From Rhododendron vialii (lineage: Eukaryota; Streptophyta; Magnoliopsida; Ericales; Ericaceae), in the NCBI RefSeq assembly GCF_030253575.1, contig NC_080564.1, forward strand, positions 8,352,501-8,416,500: a stretch of 64,000 nucleotides of DNA, given 5' to 3'. Below, one piece after another: positions 44,531-56,506 of the stretch. The notes below the pieces were generated by a model that did not search any database, was not told the DNA's origin, and was given only the letters and a program-made list of their open reading frames with translations. A program made the position numbers and the translations under genes. The stretch's first letter is position 1; each line of letters begins with the position of its first letter.

Positions 44531-46050
44531 CGTGTTAGGCAAATAATAAAGTTCCTCTAATCCCAAGCTTGAAAGATGCCTAATGCAAGGGAAATGACAA
44601 AAACAAAACACAACCCAAGATTAGAAAAAAAAAAATTGGACGGAAGCATCTTTAAACTAATTGGATACAAGTAGTAAAAGGGTTACAAGGAACGAAAAAT
44701 GATATCCAAAAATCTCTTTCCAACACTTCGATATTTCAATTGGACGGAAGCCTTCCTAAACTTAAACTATATATTTCAATTCATCGTAAACATACCAGTG
44801 ATGTGTCCTTTGCACATATTAAAAATAGGTTAGGGAGAGAAGATAGTGTGGCCTAATGAAGGTGAGTTTCTTTTAATTTCTCCCTTTACGTTACTGCTTT
44901 AATTTAGTAGCTCTGACCTAAGCAAATCACAAACGGCAATTCAAAAGAAAAAAAGTTGGTAAAATCAATAACAACAAAAAAGAATGAAAGAAAAGTGTAT
45001 GTGTGTGTTAATGTTAATTAGCAATTGACATTAATTTTGGTGACCCCAATTCCCCAAACCCTGTTCTTAAAAAAGCAAGAAGGGAAAACCACAATGCACG
45101 TTAGGACCTACTCTCAAGAGACTAACCTAAAGCCCTTGTACAATTCCTTCACCGATTATTTAATCGAACACTTGGGATGCTGAAAACTATTCTCAATCTC
45201 AGAAAAATTCTTAGCCGAAGAGTATCCGGATGGTTGATACATTTAATCAAACACTTGGGATGCTAACCCTAATTTAAAAGTTTTGATTATAAAATCCACA
45301 AATCCACGTCATTTACCAGTACAGTAAAACTTCATGTGGCGATTTGAATTCGAGACACTAGCCACATCTGGTAATTATCAACAATCCCTTACAAGTTTCT
45401 TCCGAATATTGTCAGAAGTCGGAGATGGTGAGAGCAGTTCCTTACCGTGACGGTCGCTGGAGTCTCTTGTCTTCCTGCGTTTCCCTACCATGATGGTCAC
45501 TGGAGTCTCTTGGTCTTCCTGCGTTTGTATTGGGCAGTTCCGTCCCCTCGCGTGAGAGCAGCCTGTAGAGAACGTGTGTTTTGTTTCTCTTGCAATATGG
45601 CCCTTCCCTTGTAAATTTCAGTATTTTAAGTTCCGTTCGATTAGCGAGATAATAGTAAAAAGTGCAAGAAAGAGAAAAAAAAAAATACTTTTTTGGTGTT
45701 CACTTAGCAAGAATATCTTAGAAAATGATAGAAAACAAACTTTTCCATACAACTTTCTAAAACTAGAAAGCTTGCTTTAATTTTTCTCACAAAAAGTGCA
45801 TGGAAATTTTGTTTCTTGCTTGAATGAACAATAATTACTCTATAACTTTCTTATTTTCTTGCAAAACTTTCATTATAATCAAATAGATGTGGGGAAAAAA
45901 TACATTTTCTTTTTCTTTTCTTATACTTCACTTTCTCTCATTTTCACTTTCCATTATATTTTTTTCGCTAATCAAACGGACCCTAGAATTTATGTATATA
46001 AATCTAAGGGTCCAAAATATGAGAAATTCAAACACTGAGCCTCCTTATTA
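44531..46050. other. Non-coding stretch with a tandem duplication
   Basis: A tandem duplication near 45438-45523 has two copies of a roughly 43-bp unit (CTGGAGTCTCTTG). On the minus strand an ATG at 45491 opens a 37-codon basic frame (MVGKRRKTRDSSDRHGKELL), possibly a first exon of the fragment at 43.7-44.5 kb. The rest is AT-rich with no gene seen. Confidence 0.35.
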
Positions 46051-46052
46051 TA

Positions 46053-46335
46053 CTCCCTCCGTCCCTTTTTTAGAGAGTCCGGTATTTCATTTTGGACTGT
46101 CCCTTAATAATGTCTATTTTGTAAAATTAGTGGGTAAAAATTTGTGAATTTTCCATTTTGCCCCTAAAAGTAGATTCTATTTTAAAAAGTTAGTGAGTAA
46201 AAATGTAATGATGATGTCTCCATAGAGGGTAAAGAAGGAAAGTGGAGGTAAAAGTTGATGTGAAAGGTGTAATGATGATGTTTTTTTAATAAGTTGGAGT
46301 TACGAAGCGGGACACTTAAATAGGGACGGAAGGAG
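46053..46335. mobile_element. Stowaway MITE
   Basis: Ends CTCCCTCCGTCCC and, reversed, CTCCTTCCGTCCC, flanked by TA (46051-46052 and 46336-46337). A second end with the same terminus, GGGACGGAGGGAG, stands at 46549-46561, so a second or nested copy runs to 46561. Confidence 0.7.
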
Positions 46336-46561
46336 TATAAATTTTTGGAATTTTAATTTTTTTAGAGGATATAATGATTACTCTTGAAAAGCTTTGATTT
46401 TTCAAAAATACCCATCACTTTTTTAGCATTGAATGAAGGTTCACATTCTTTACATGCACAATTTTTAAAAAAATAGAAAGGTTAGTAATGGACTTCAAAT
46501 TCGACAAATAATTTGGGACATTAAAAAGTCAAAATGGGCAAAAAAAATGGGACGGAGGGAG

Positions 46562-47818
46562 TATAATAGTAGCAATTATGAAGACTATATACGGTGATAT
46601 AAAGGAAATTTATTATTGTTAGTACAAAATTATTAATTATAGAATTATTTTCTAAGAAATAGAAAAAAAAATTAAATTGTAGTATGACCGGTACCAACTA
46701 GTACCCATTGGTAATAGCCCGTTATTGCCCAGTATGACCGGTACGGATAACTATTTGAATCGGGATGAAACTAAAGGGATGGGGTACCCCGGTTGTGTGA
46801 AAAAACAGCACCTAACGTTCGGTAGGGTACATATTCACAACCTCAGTACATGCAAATGTTCCGTGCATTCCCTGATTTAAGAAATTATTGAAATCTTTTC
46901 AAAAGAATGTCTGGTTTTTTCAAACAACAGGTTTTATATGATCTCAATTATTGAAATCTTTACAATGGAAGTCTGTTTTTTTTTTTTTAAACAACAGGCT
47001 TTATTTATTGCATGGGATTACTTGGAGATAAAAGGGTTCAAATCATGGATTCCATGGCAATTGGTTTTGGAGTTCATGGGAAACTTGGCAAGGTACAATG
47101 CAATTGGCCAATTTGCCTTCAAGCATTTCTCGTGCCTGTTGCAAAGTGGGGGTAATGGGATTATGGCAAGTAACTGCCATTTTCGGGCCTATAAAAGGAG
47201 ATAGACCAAGATCATAGAAACCCATCGTTCTTTTGGCTCTGGTCATACTATGTTTATTTTTCTGCACATTTCAATTTCGACAACTTCGTAATTGCATGTA
47301 ACTTTTATTATTTCTGACAACGGAAATCCCGAGCATTTCCATTTCAACGGTGTTCTTTACGTTTGAGCACCGCGCGCACTACTTCTTCTACATCGCTTGA
47401 GAAGATTGTTACCAGGGTTAGTTTAGTTTTAAAAAGGACAACAGAAACCCCTAATCGGATAACCCAATATGATTTTCGCAGCTTCACTATTCTCGTTATA
47501 AATCCCGTAGTATTGCGACTCTGAGTACCGAAAGTACTCCAGTTAACATTACTTGCACTCTCAAAATCTGTAAATGCGTGGAGGAATTTCTTCAAAAAGG
47601 GAAATTTTTGAGCGGAGTATGGACAAGCAACAATCGAATCGTCAATTTGAAGGGTGATGACTGAAACGATATCTCGCCACAATCATTTCTGTACCTTCTG
47701 CTGTGTTTGAAGAAACAGACGGGTGTTCTGTTCTTCAGTTTCTCAAACAGAGAGGGAAGGATTGGGAGGAGGGAAGGATTGGGAGGTGACGGGGACGTTG
47801 TTCAGTGGTCAGCGGTGG
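46562..47818. other. Stretch without supported gene
   Basis: It holds CCTATAAAAGGAGA at about 47189, resembling a TATA box of an LTR, but no LTR pair was found. The open frame 47344-47682 (-) has no recognisable feature. Confidence 0.35.
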
Positions 47819-48063
47819 GGCCGGTAACAACGTTTAGCAGAGCATATTCATGTTATAGCCGAGCATACGAAAATTTTATAAGCACGACCAAAAACACTTC
47901 AAAGATCAAATCCCAACAATTTTCTGAGCTAAATTCCTTATAGCGTAGAGAAAACAACCAAGTTGTTGCATTTTGCTAGAACAAACCCAATTACCCGGTG
48001 AAATGCAACCGCCACGTTATATATTTTACAATTCCGCCTACTTCAAGTAACACAATCACCTCT

Positions 48064-51000
48064 TCAAGTGTCAAATATGCGAAGTTCCAACTCGAGCTGT
48101 CCGCAAGAACCAACAAAATCACCTGGAACCATAAGAAAACTCTTAAGGGAAGTATTTTTGACCAGCCCACAAACACGCTCAGCGAAAGATAGTAGTTTCA
48201 CCAGTCTTCCTCTGTTTGTAGCGATGAGATCGTATGAAACCCCTCTCTTTGCTGAGCTCGGCGCGAAACAGCAAACATTGATCACATTTCCAAGATTTTG
48301 GACCTCATTGTTGAGAACAAATATCGTGCCTTCTTGTTCTTCTTGAAGGATAAAGTACTTTTGTTGTAGTTCTAAGGAGATTGGGATGCGGTTGTTGTAG
48401 CAGAAGGGCTTAGCGGAGTCTGGATGCTCCGTGCTGAAGTGCACAGATAGGTCAGGTGAACATCCAATGAAGTCACAATCAGGAAGAGGGCATGAACACG
48501 GCGCATAAAGACACACGTCCTCGTGATCACGTTTCTTGCAGCGAAACACCATTTCCGTGCACCCATACTTCTTGTTCCGGCATGATGTTCTGACCGAGTC
48601 AATGATCTTCTCAATAGCCCGGCAACGGTTATGGCCAATAGTTGAAGAGCAAGACGGACACTTGTTTCGAACTTTGATGCAACAAGAGGAGCATGCTAGA
48701 TGTCCATTCAAACACTAAATAACCATTTAGCAAGAGAACATTATGAGTGGAGAGAGATAGATAGAGAAACTTATTGAGGACCGTGCGGAGGGTAAATTTT
48801 TTTTTATCTCAAAACTTGTAAAAGAACAAAGTGATTACTTTTCCTAGCAATTAACTAGTCAGAAAAGTGCCACCAATGGAAATACTAATAAACTTCTCAA
48901 AGCATATAATGGACTGATGTATATAGTGAAGTTCCGCATATAACAGATACATCTCACAGATTCATATAGACCATAACATGGTAAATTCTACACCGAAATC
49001 TGTAGGAATTCTCTCACTGTAATCACTTTACATCTAAGCCTACCAATGTGGGTAGTCGAAATTACAAAGGAGTTCATGCATCCCAAAACTTTTCACCGTG
49101 ATGATCTTCAATTTTCTGAGTTTGACATGCTTGGAACTCAATGTGCAAGTATCCGAACTATAACAAGTCATTCGAAATGCTAAAGAATTGAATTACAATG
49201 CAAATATCCTAGATAATTAGGCATACAGCGTGTCAAAAAATATTATGTTCGACCAAGTCATAAAAGCTGATGGATATATGAACCATATTGCTGATGAAAA
49301 GACCATATGGCCGTGTTACCCAAGTTCAACAAGATTTAAGATGGTTTGTCATCCCTGGAATGTGAAAACACCAAGGGATTGGCCTGGTGGTCAAGGTCTG
49401 GGACTTAGAAGTTTGTTTCCTTCTAAGGTCTCAGGTTTGAAACCTCCTAGGTGCTATCAGCTCCTTTGAGGTCAGTCCAGACGGAGGTCTACTTTGACTT
49501 TAATTGGGCTCTCCGCAAGTGGACGGTGGAATTGGGCCTCAAGATTAGTCGTGGTGTGCATAAGTTGGTCCGAACGCCTGAGTTATAAAAAGAAGCTTAC
49601 CAATTGTGAACTCCTGAGCTTAATCCCCCTAGCCAGCCTCGACTTGAACCCAATGTTGGAGCAAGTGGGGCTTACCATTGGCCCTCACAACTGAGAAAGG
49701 GTGTGGATGTTCATGTAATGAACTCTGGGGCTTATTAGGTTCTTATTGTGGTACTACTTACTGATACAATCTTTCATTTTATTGATCTTGAGAGGTAAAT
49801 CATCCATGCCGTATATCAGGTCAATTGAATGCCAGTAAAAGTTTAGTCGGATTATATTTGTTTTTAGGACAAAGAAACTTTCAGACCCTTATTTATTCTT
49901 GCGACAAATAATGTTCGTTCAAATGGATACTCATGTCTGATCAATCTAATTTTCTGCATCGACAACGTAGACATAAACACTTAAAAGTGTATCGTTTGGA
50001 TCATCCAATAAGACCATAGTGAGTTCCAATTCACGTGATCAATATGAGAGATCGTCGTATGCAAGAGTTCTTATAAATTTTTTTTTTTTTGTCTAGAGTG
50101 AACCAAACCCCAGTAGCCAAAAGAAAGAACATTTTCCTTAAAATCATTATAACTTGGACAATATTTCCCCTCGTATTATTTTATGGCGAAAACAAACAGG
50201 GCCGACCTTAGACATACGCTGAGGATGCGGTCGTATTGGCCCCTATTTTTTTTCCAATTTTAGAGGCCTTTTAATTTTTATATATCATGTATATGGATAT
50301 TTTTAGTAGGAAAATGGCCAATATAACTTGGGGCCAATTTAAATGGAAACTTGAAACAAAAGGCCCAAAACAATGGTGGCAAAACTAAACTATGAGAGCT
50401 TAATTGCTGCTTTTGGAGCAAAAAATGCAAAAAAAAAAAAAAAAGAGTGATGTTTAAGTAATGCATTACAAATTAATCGATGATTATCCTTTTTTTTTTT
50501 TTACTATGATTTTGACTACTTATCGTATTTTTAAAGCATTTTTTATTTGTGAATTATACAAAAGGCCCCCCCTTTTTTCTCTCTTCCTTCTTCCTCCCCC
50601 TCTGACCCAGATCCCCCTCTGACCCAGATCCCCCCTCTCCTCTTCTTTCCTTAGGGAGGGAAGTTCTCTTACTCTCTCCATCATTTTTGAGTTTGGGAAA
50701 CCCAGATCTGGAGTTCTCGGTATCGGCTCTTGTACCGTTGTATGGAGACCCTGATCGATTTACTTCGAACAGTAGCTTCCTGAGCTCTCTAGTGGCGACA
50801 ATGTAGGCATATGAAAGTAGATCCTTTGGCGATCCCGCGGCGGGAGTGCAATCCGATGACGATCTTCCATCCACCCACCTCCATGAGCAAAGTACTGGGT
50901 CCAACATCGGCGCTGAGCGACTTTTCTTGTTTTGTTTTATTTTGTTGTTTTGTTGTAGTATTTTGTTTGATTGTTTTAGTTGTACTTTATTTTTGTATTA

Positions 51001-51448
51001 ATATAACTGAGATGATCTTTTTGATAATAAAAAAAAAAACACAATCAAAGGCAAACAACCAAAAAATCACTGAGAAATAACAAAACGAGACCCACCACAA
51101 TGTACAAAAAAATGGTACTTAAGTACTCCTACTATGCATTGAGGGTGTGAACAAAATATGAACCTGAAACACAGGGATGCTTAGGTTATTGAAGCAGATG
51201 GGGCAATCGAGCAAGTCTGGATCAGTTAGGGTGAGGAAATTGGAAGGGTCTGGGTCCCCACTGGCTTGAGCGTAACCAGAGTCACCTTTGGAACGATCAA
51301 TGATCACCTTGGACGATGCCTGTTCCTGATGGTCTTGCCGAGAACTCCTCCGTTTCTTGGCGCTTGGAGTGGAACCCAATAACAATGCATCCCAATCTAA
51401 AACCTTGACAGAGCCCATGGGATCCCTGGATGCAGAAGTGTTCGCCAT
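48064..51448 (-). CDS. SINA-like RING E3 ubiquitin ligase, copy E
   Basis: Exons 51448-51164 and 48714-48064 join in phase 0 to 311 aa. Exon 1 begins MANTSASRDPMGS, carries KKRR, and ends with C82-P-I-C85 and SIPVFQ. Exon 2 gives CLNGHLACSSCC, CPSC, the zinc finger (SCRNKKYGC ... RDHEDVC) and the SINA region. The C-terminus is short (ELELRIFDT) compared with B and D. Splice sites are normal. The QASSKVIIDRSKGDSG part of exon 1 is the closest match to the corresponding part of the fusion copy B. It is the first gene of the array in transcription direction and is divergent from the trihelix gene. Confidence 0.9.
49366..49576 (+). mobile_element. Au-like SINE in intron of copy E
   Basis: The head GGCCTGGTGGTCAAGG and B-box-like GGTTTGAAACC (49434-49444) are tRNA-derived. 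The 3' part has TTGGGCTCTCCGCAAGTGG and AAGATTAGTCGTGGTGTGCA, shared with the element at 62583-62813. The Au SINE name is from memory and should be confirmed. Confidence 0.55.
50570..51041 (+). mobile_element. Possible retroelement 3' end in intron of copy E
   Basis: A short duplication (CCTCTGACCCAGATCCC twice near 50598-50632) is followed by a T/G-rich stretch and an A10 run at 51030-51040. This looks like the 3' end of a non-LTR element with an A-tail. No coding part is present. Confidence 0.25.
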
Positions 51449-53253
51449 TTGGTTTGGATCCCTTTCCCTCTGGTATTACAGTATTACTCTACTACCAGTA
51501 CCAGCAAAATGTCAAGGCTTTGTCCGGAAAACAGGGGAGGAAGGAGGAGAAAGAACCACCTTTTTTTGATCAAAGAGAAAGAACCACTTTGTTTGAACAT
51601 TGGGAAGAGAAGTGGCAACTTCCAGAAAGAACACAACTGACACTGATTTTGACCCTTCACTTTTTAGATAGTCGCAGTTTAGTATATTTATCTTTGGAAT
51701 TTAAATTCTATATTCTCCTAATGGATGTAAATACTTATTTTTGATATTTTTTAGCGAGAGAATTTACGAAATAGTCTCTAAAACTTGTAAATAGTGTATG
51801 TATGCAGGGACTATTTCGTAAATCTACCCATTAAAAAACAAAAAAAGAGTGCTTGCATCAACTAGTAATTATTTTTTATATCTTTTAGTGTTGAAAATAA
51901 AAATGATTAGAACACTAAACTACAAATATTAAAGTGTGATTATTAAAAAGTGAGTGCCAAATTTATTGCCCAAGATTAACTAGAAGATTTTGTTGGGGAA
52001 AGATATTTTTGGAGATCAGTGATATTTGCACTCTACTTTTTATTTTATATATATATATATATATATATGCACTTTAATCTAATGTGTATTGGAAAGTTGT
52101 TTTACATACACAGGAGTAACAAGTTTTGGAGTGCATTAAAAAATAATGGAGTGCAAAAAATATTATGTTATTGTGTTTCCTTCATAGTTAATACTTTTTG
52201 ATAATGTTTTTGATATTTTTCTTAATTTCCCTTCATTATTAGGTGACATTTCAACTTTATTTAGTTTTTAAAAATAAAAAGGGCATATTTTCTTATCATT
52301 TTTTTCTTTTATCTTCAGAAGAATGGCATAAAAGATTATGAAATTTCTCTATCGCCGTTAAAAAAAAAAAAGAACTTTTCTCTACTGTTGCCCTCCTAAT
52401 CACTTTTTCTTCTTTCATAAGGTTTTGTTTTCGCAGAGATTTTTATTTTTTAAGTATTTATTTTTTTAAACAAAGTCTTATTTTTAATCACTTTTTTACT
52501 CATCTAATTTTAAGTACTTATTGTGCGCTTTACGAGATAGATTATTATCTTACAATACATTACTTTTAATTAAAAAAATAAGTACTTATTTTCTTTTAGG
52601 ACTTAGATAAGTACTAAAAAGATCTCAAACACATAAAAACTATTGGGTTTCATTATTATTTTTCATACATAAGAGACTAAGAGAGGTATCCGTCATTAAA
52701 CACATATATAAATTACATGGAATTCATCGTTATTTTTTCATACGTAGGAGGGTATTCGTCATTATAGCAAACATTCAGGGGATGTCAATGAAATTTACTC
52801 AATAAATCAATCATCTAAAAAAAAAAAATTTACTATTTCTCTCAGAAATATTTCCTTCAATTTTTTTTTTGACTGTTTCTTCATTCGTATTTTTTTGTCT
52901 TTAGTGATTTTTATCAAATTTTTTAACAAATTGAGTAAAGACGAAAAAATACTCAAACTTATTGGATTTTTGAAAAATGATTTTCACTTTCTCTTTTTCG
53001 ACTATGGCACTCATTTTTTTTCTTCCAGTGAAAAAAAATTTCACTAACAAACAAAAAAATTGTAGTGCCGCAATAATAAAAAACAAGGTCTGAAAATCAT
53101 TTATCAAATATTTATATCTCAAACATTTATCTGACGATCAAACAAAGTATAGTAAGTAGTAGTCTTCTCCATTTCCAATTGAGTCAGCCCTGCACTCCCA
53201 AATCCAAATCCGATTTCCCCAAATTGCCGCACTGTACCGACACCCCTCCGAAG
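51449..53253. other. Divergent promoter region between copy E and the trihelix gene
   Basis: AT-rich, with a TA microsatellite at about 52047-52068 and a small hairpin at about 51757-51820 (ATTTACGAAATAGTC and complement). The frame upstream of the trihelix ATG is open for 25 codons without an ATG. No gene seen. Confidence 0.5.
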
Positions 53254-54354
53254 ATGAAGCGAAAGAAATGGTCAGAGCTCGAAGAACAAACCCTGCTCCA
53301 GAAATACTCCGACCTCCTCACCTCCGGAACCCTAGCCAAGCTCAAGACCCGCGAGAAGAAGTTCAAGCCCATAGCCGACGCCGTCAACGCCCTCCACCAC
53401 CACCTCGACCCCCTCAGCTTCCCCTTCAAGTGGTCCTGGCGCGACGTCTCCATCAAGGTCCAGAACATGCGCCACCAGTACCTGGGCGTCAAGCAGAAGA
53501 TCAGGGCCTCCGACGGCACCGACTCCTACAACTGGACCGACGGCGAGAACCACTGGGAGAACTTCCTCAGGTACAAGGAGGTCTTCGGAGACGTCGAGAT
53601 CGACGCCAAGGGGAAGAGAGAGAGTGGTAACGTCGGTGGTGATGATGATGTGGATGTGTTTGGTGGTGATGTGTTTGGGTTAGGGTTTGATGGGTATAGT
53701 GATGATTTGGATGAGAATGGGGATTTGGGTGATGATGTTGAGGAGAGTTATGATGGGTTTTGCGGTGAGGGAGAAGGGATTGAGGGTAAGAGAGGGAAGA
53801 AGAGATTATTGGGTTTGATGGGTGGGCAAGTGTTGGAGTTGAGGGATGTGATGTTGAGGAGAGAGGATAAGAGGAGGGAGAGAGAGTGGGGTAGGGAGGA
53901 AGGGTTTTTAGAGAGAGAAGATAGGAAGAGAGAGAGGGAAGGGAGGTGGGGTGAAGTAGTGGAGAGGAGTGAGGTGGAGTTGGAGGAGAGGGAGATGGTG
54001 TGGGCGAGGAGGGAATTCGAGAGGAGAGGGAGGTTAGAGAGGGAATTCAACGAGGAAAGGAGGAGGAGGATGAAGGCGGAGGAGAAGTGGGAAGAGGAAG
54101 AGATGGAGTGGAGGGAGAGGATGTTGGGTTTGCAAATCGAGCACGAGAAGCAAATGATGCAAATGCATGTTGAGTCTTGTCAAAACCAAATGCAGGTTCT
54201 TGGGGTCATGGCTAGGCTTGTTTGTCAATACTTTGGGTCTGCGAGCGATGGTTTGGGGGCGTTGCCTCCTCAAGTTTTGCAGAATTTGCAGCATCCGGGG
54301 GGCTTAGGTGATAATGGAAAGCCCGATGCTAATTCTCCATCTGAGTTCTTATAG
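53254..54354 (+). CDS. Trihelix/Myb-like DNA-binding protein
   Basis: Single exon, 366 aa from the first in-frame ATG. Residues 2-115 form a plant trihelix-type (GT factor-like, SANT-related) domain: KRKKWSELEEQTLL, then TLAKLKTREKKFKPIADAVN, FPFKWSWRDVSIKVQNMRHQ and NHWENFLRYKEVFGDVE, with conserved tryptophans. An acidic Gly/Asp stretch (about 125-165) follows, then a long charged helix rich in Arg and Glu (about 190-315), probably a coiled coil for dimerisation, and a Gln/Met part. It is expected to be nuclear and to bind DNA; targets are unknown. Codons upstream of the ATG (SQPCTPKSKSDFPKLP) look coding, so the true N-terminus could be longer through an unseen exon. The first 370 bp are GC-rich, the later part purine-rich. 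Confidence 0.85.
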   Translation: MKRKKWSELEEQTLLQKYSDLLTSGTLAKLKTREKKFKPIADAVNALHHHLDPLSFPFKWSWRDVSIKVQNMRHQYLGVKQKIRASDGTDSYNWTDGENHWENFLRYKEVFGDVEIDAKGKRESGNVGGDDDVDVFGGDVFGLGFDGYSDDLDENGDLGDDVEESYDGFCGEGEGIEGKRGKKRLLGLMGGQVLELRDVMLRREDKRREREWGREEGFLEREDRKREREGRWGEVVERSEVELEEREMVWARREFERRGRLEREFNEERRRRMKAEEKWEEEEMEWRERMLGLQIEHEKQMMQMHVESCQNQMQVLGVMARLVCQYFGSASDGLGALPPQVLQNLQHPGGLGDNGKPDANSPSEFL

Positions 54355-56506
54355 ACTGTAATTCAGAACCTTATGTTTATAAAGTTACATTCTTGCTGCT
54401 GATGCTCAGATGAAACGTATCATAGTTGGTCTTTATTGTAGTCACTATTTCTGTAATACGATTTGACAAAATGGTTTTCTTCTTTTGTTCAATTCAAAAC
54501 TTTTGTGCTGAATATCGCAATCATTGTCAAATCTTCCATATGAGAATGTTATGGTCTTTATAAGATTCTTTAGGTAAGTGTTAAGATTGTGTCTTTTAAT
54601 CTTGAGCCTTGGAAGTGTTAGTTATGCCAGGTATAATGTTCATTGAGTAATTGATTATGATAAGTGCTTGGGTGAGATATTACATCATTTGTAGTATATG
54701 GCTGAGATAGCTGAGTTATCCGTTCCTGCCTAGTTTTGGTATTCATTTTGTGGTATTGCAGGACTCAGCAACCTTAGTAGGCAAGATTGTAACCGTTAGC
54801 ATGCAAAAGTGTTTTATTTGCGATTTCATTAGGCAAACGGATTGAAAAGCCTATGTTTATAATGAAAAGTTCTTTTGGTGAATAGCTTGTGTAGTTGGGA
54901 CAAGGGAGATGTAATCCCTCATTTGACCAATTTTTAGATTGGTTTGACCTTTTCCATTCTCATGATAGTGTATATTGCATTTTTGTCTTTGGCATTTTTT
55001 GTATACGGGCAGCGTTCCCTTAATGCCTTCTTTCTAATACAATCATTTACTTATAGAAAAAATAAGTATGTAAGGTTTCTAGGTTAGATGTATAGGTTTG
55101 AGAATTTGAATGGTGAAGACACCATCACCATGAGCACACTTGCATTATTAGTCCCTTAAATATCCATGATGATCTGTAGAGTCCTGTAGTGTTTTTCCTT
55201 GAATCTGTTTGAAAACAGGAATGACAAGGCAAGTCTAGAGGCCCACAGCTCAAAGGCTGCTTGAAGAGTGCTCGAGAGGGTTGGTGCATGCTCTGCAAAA
55301 ATGTATGTCCAGAGAGGTGCGCGATGCGCTTGAAATGTGCTCGACCGTCATGACAAAGTTTAAAGTCCGACTGACTTTTGGAAGCCAAAGAACCATAAAT
55401 AAGGCAGTTCTCTTCCGAAATAGATGTAGAAATTTTTACTGAGCACTCCTAGGCGTCTAGAGTCTAGACTCTTAGGAGCCCTCATATTTAGGCAAATGTA
55501 CGCCTTATTCAGATGATGAAAACTGGTTTGCATTGCAACAGATCAGAAAAACTTGTCGTTGGTTGTTTTATAGAAGGTAAATGTGGTGAAAGTACTTGGA
55601 ACACTCTTCGTGGATTTCTTTGAATTTCAAACAGGCCGTTGCAATCCGATTTGTGTGTAATGAGATCTAGACAAGGATGATATGAGTGGCAGGGCTACAT
55701 GCAAGTGGATATTGAGCTTGCAAGTGAAGATGTCAAGATCAAATGCACCAAGGTTGGGTTGTAACTTGTAAGTCAATTGTATTTGAACTCTTCTTTCTTG
55801 TGGATTGTTTGCAACTGCAAGGTGGGTCATGGGGATTCTTTTCCCCATGGTTTTCCATGTATATCATTTTCACATTATAGCATATTTCTAGTGTCAGTAT
55901 TCAATTAGTCAGCTTGTAACAGTAGGTGTTTGCTACCCCTTATTAGGGTTTTGCAGCCACACACATCTGTAGAGGTTATATTTACACATAATTTCAGCCA
56001 TCATGCCTTCTACTTTGAAAATCATGGAGCATGCTGATTCTTTTTTACTGTGCGTAGAATGGAAACTTTGAGGCTAACTTTCACTTGACTAACCATAGAT
56101 ATGTTAAGATCGTGTGCTAGGAGAGAGGGGAAGAGAGGAAATGATGGAAGGATGCAATGTCAACATGATGCTAGTATACCATGCGATGGGAACTAGTTTC
56201 AGATAACTGAATTTGTTTGAGTTGATACTCTGGGCATTGAACCTTTGGAAGGGTGTTAAGAAGATGTTGTCACGGTTTATTTGGCAGTGATGGTAAATAA
56301 AGCTTCATGACCTTGGAGATATGATATATCCTTCATGGGAGACTTGTAACTTCCATTCTAAGGTACGGCTAATATCACATCCTTGATGCACAAAGGTATC
56401 TTCATTATGTACTATAAGTCGGTAACTAGACATACTTTTCGATTCCAGGATCTGCTTTTATTGGAAATTTGAGCACGAGGTTTGTAGAATGATCTGGATA
56501 GTAGAT
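54355..56506. other. 3' flank of the trihelix gene
   Basis: Moderately AT-rich, without an open frame of note. The first few hundred bases must hold the 3' UTR. I see no further gene, repeat array or RNA. Confidence 0.45.

Noticed and set aside
47030..47300. Possible LTR with TATA box CCTATAAAAGGAGA
   Set aside because: No TG...CA borders, no target duplication and no primer-binding site were found near it.
47344..47682. 112-codon minus-strand open frame
   Set aside because: No motif, no splice context and no homology that I can recognise; its length is compatible with chance in this composition.
53268..53630. Alternative frames in the GC-rich part of the trihelix gene
   Set aside because: High GC removes stop codons in other frames; only the chosen frame has the trihelix domain.
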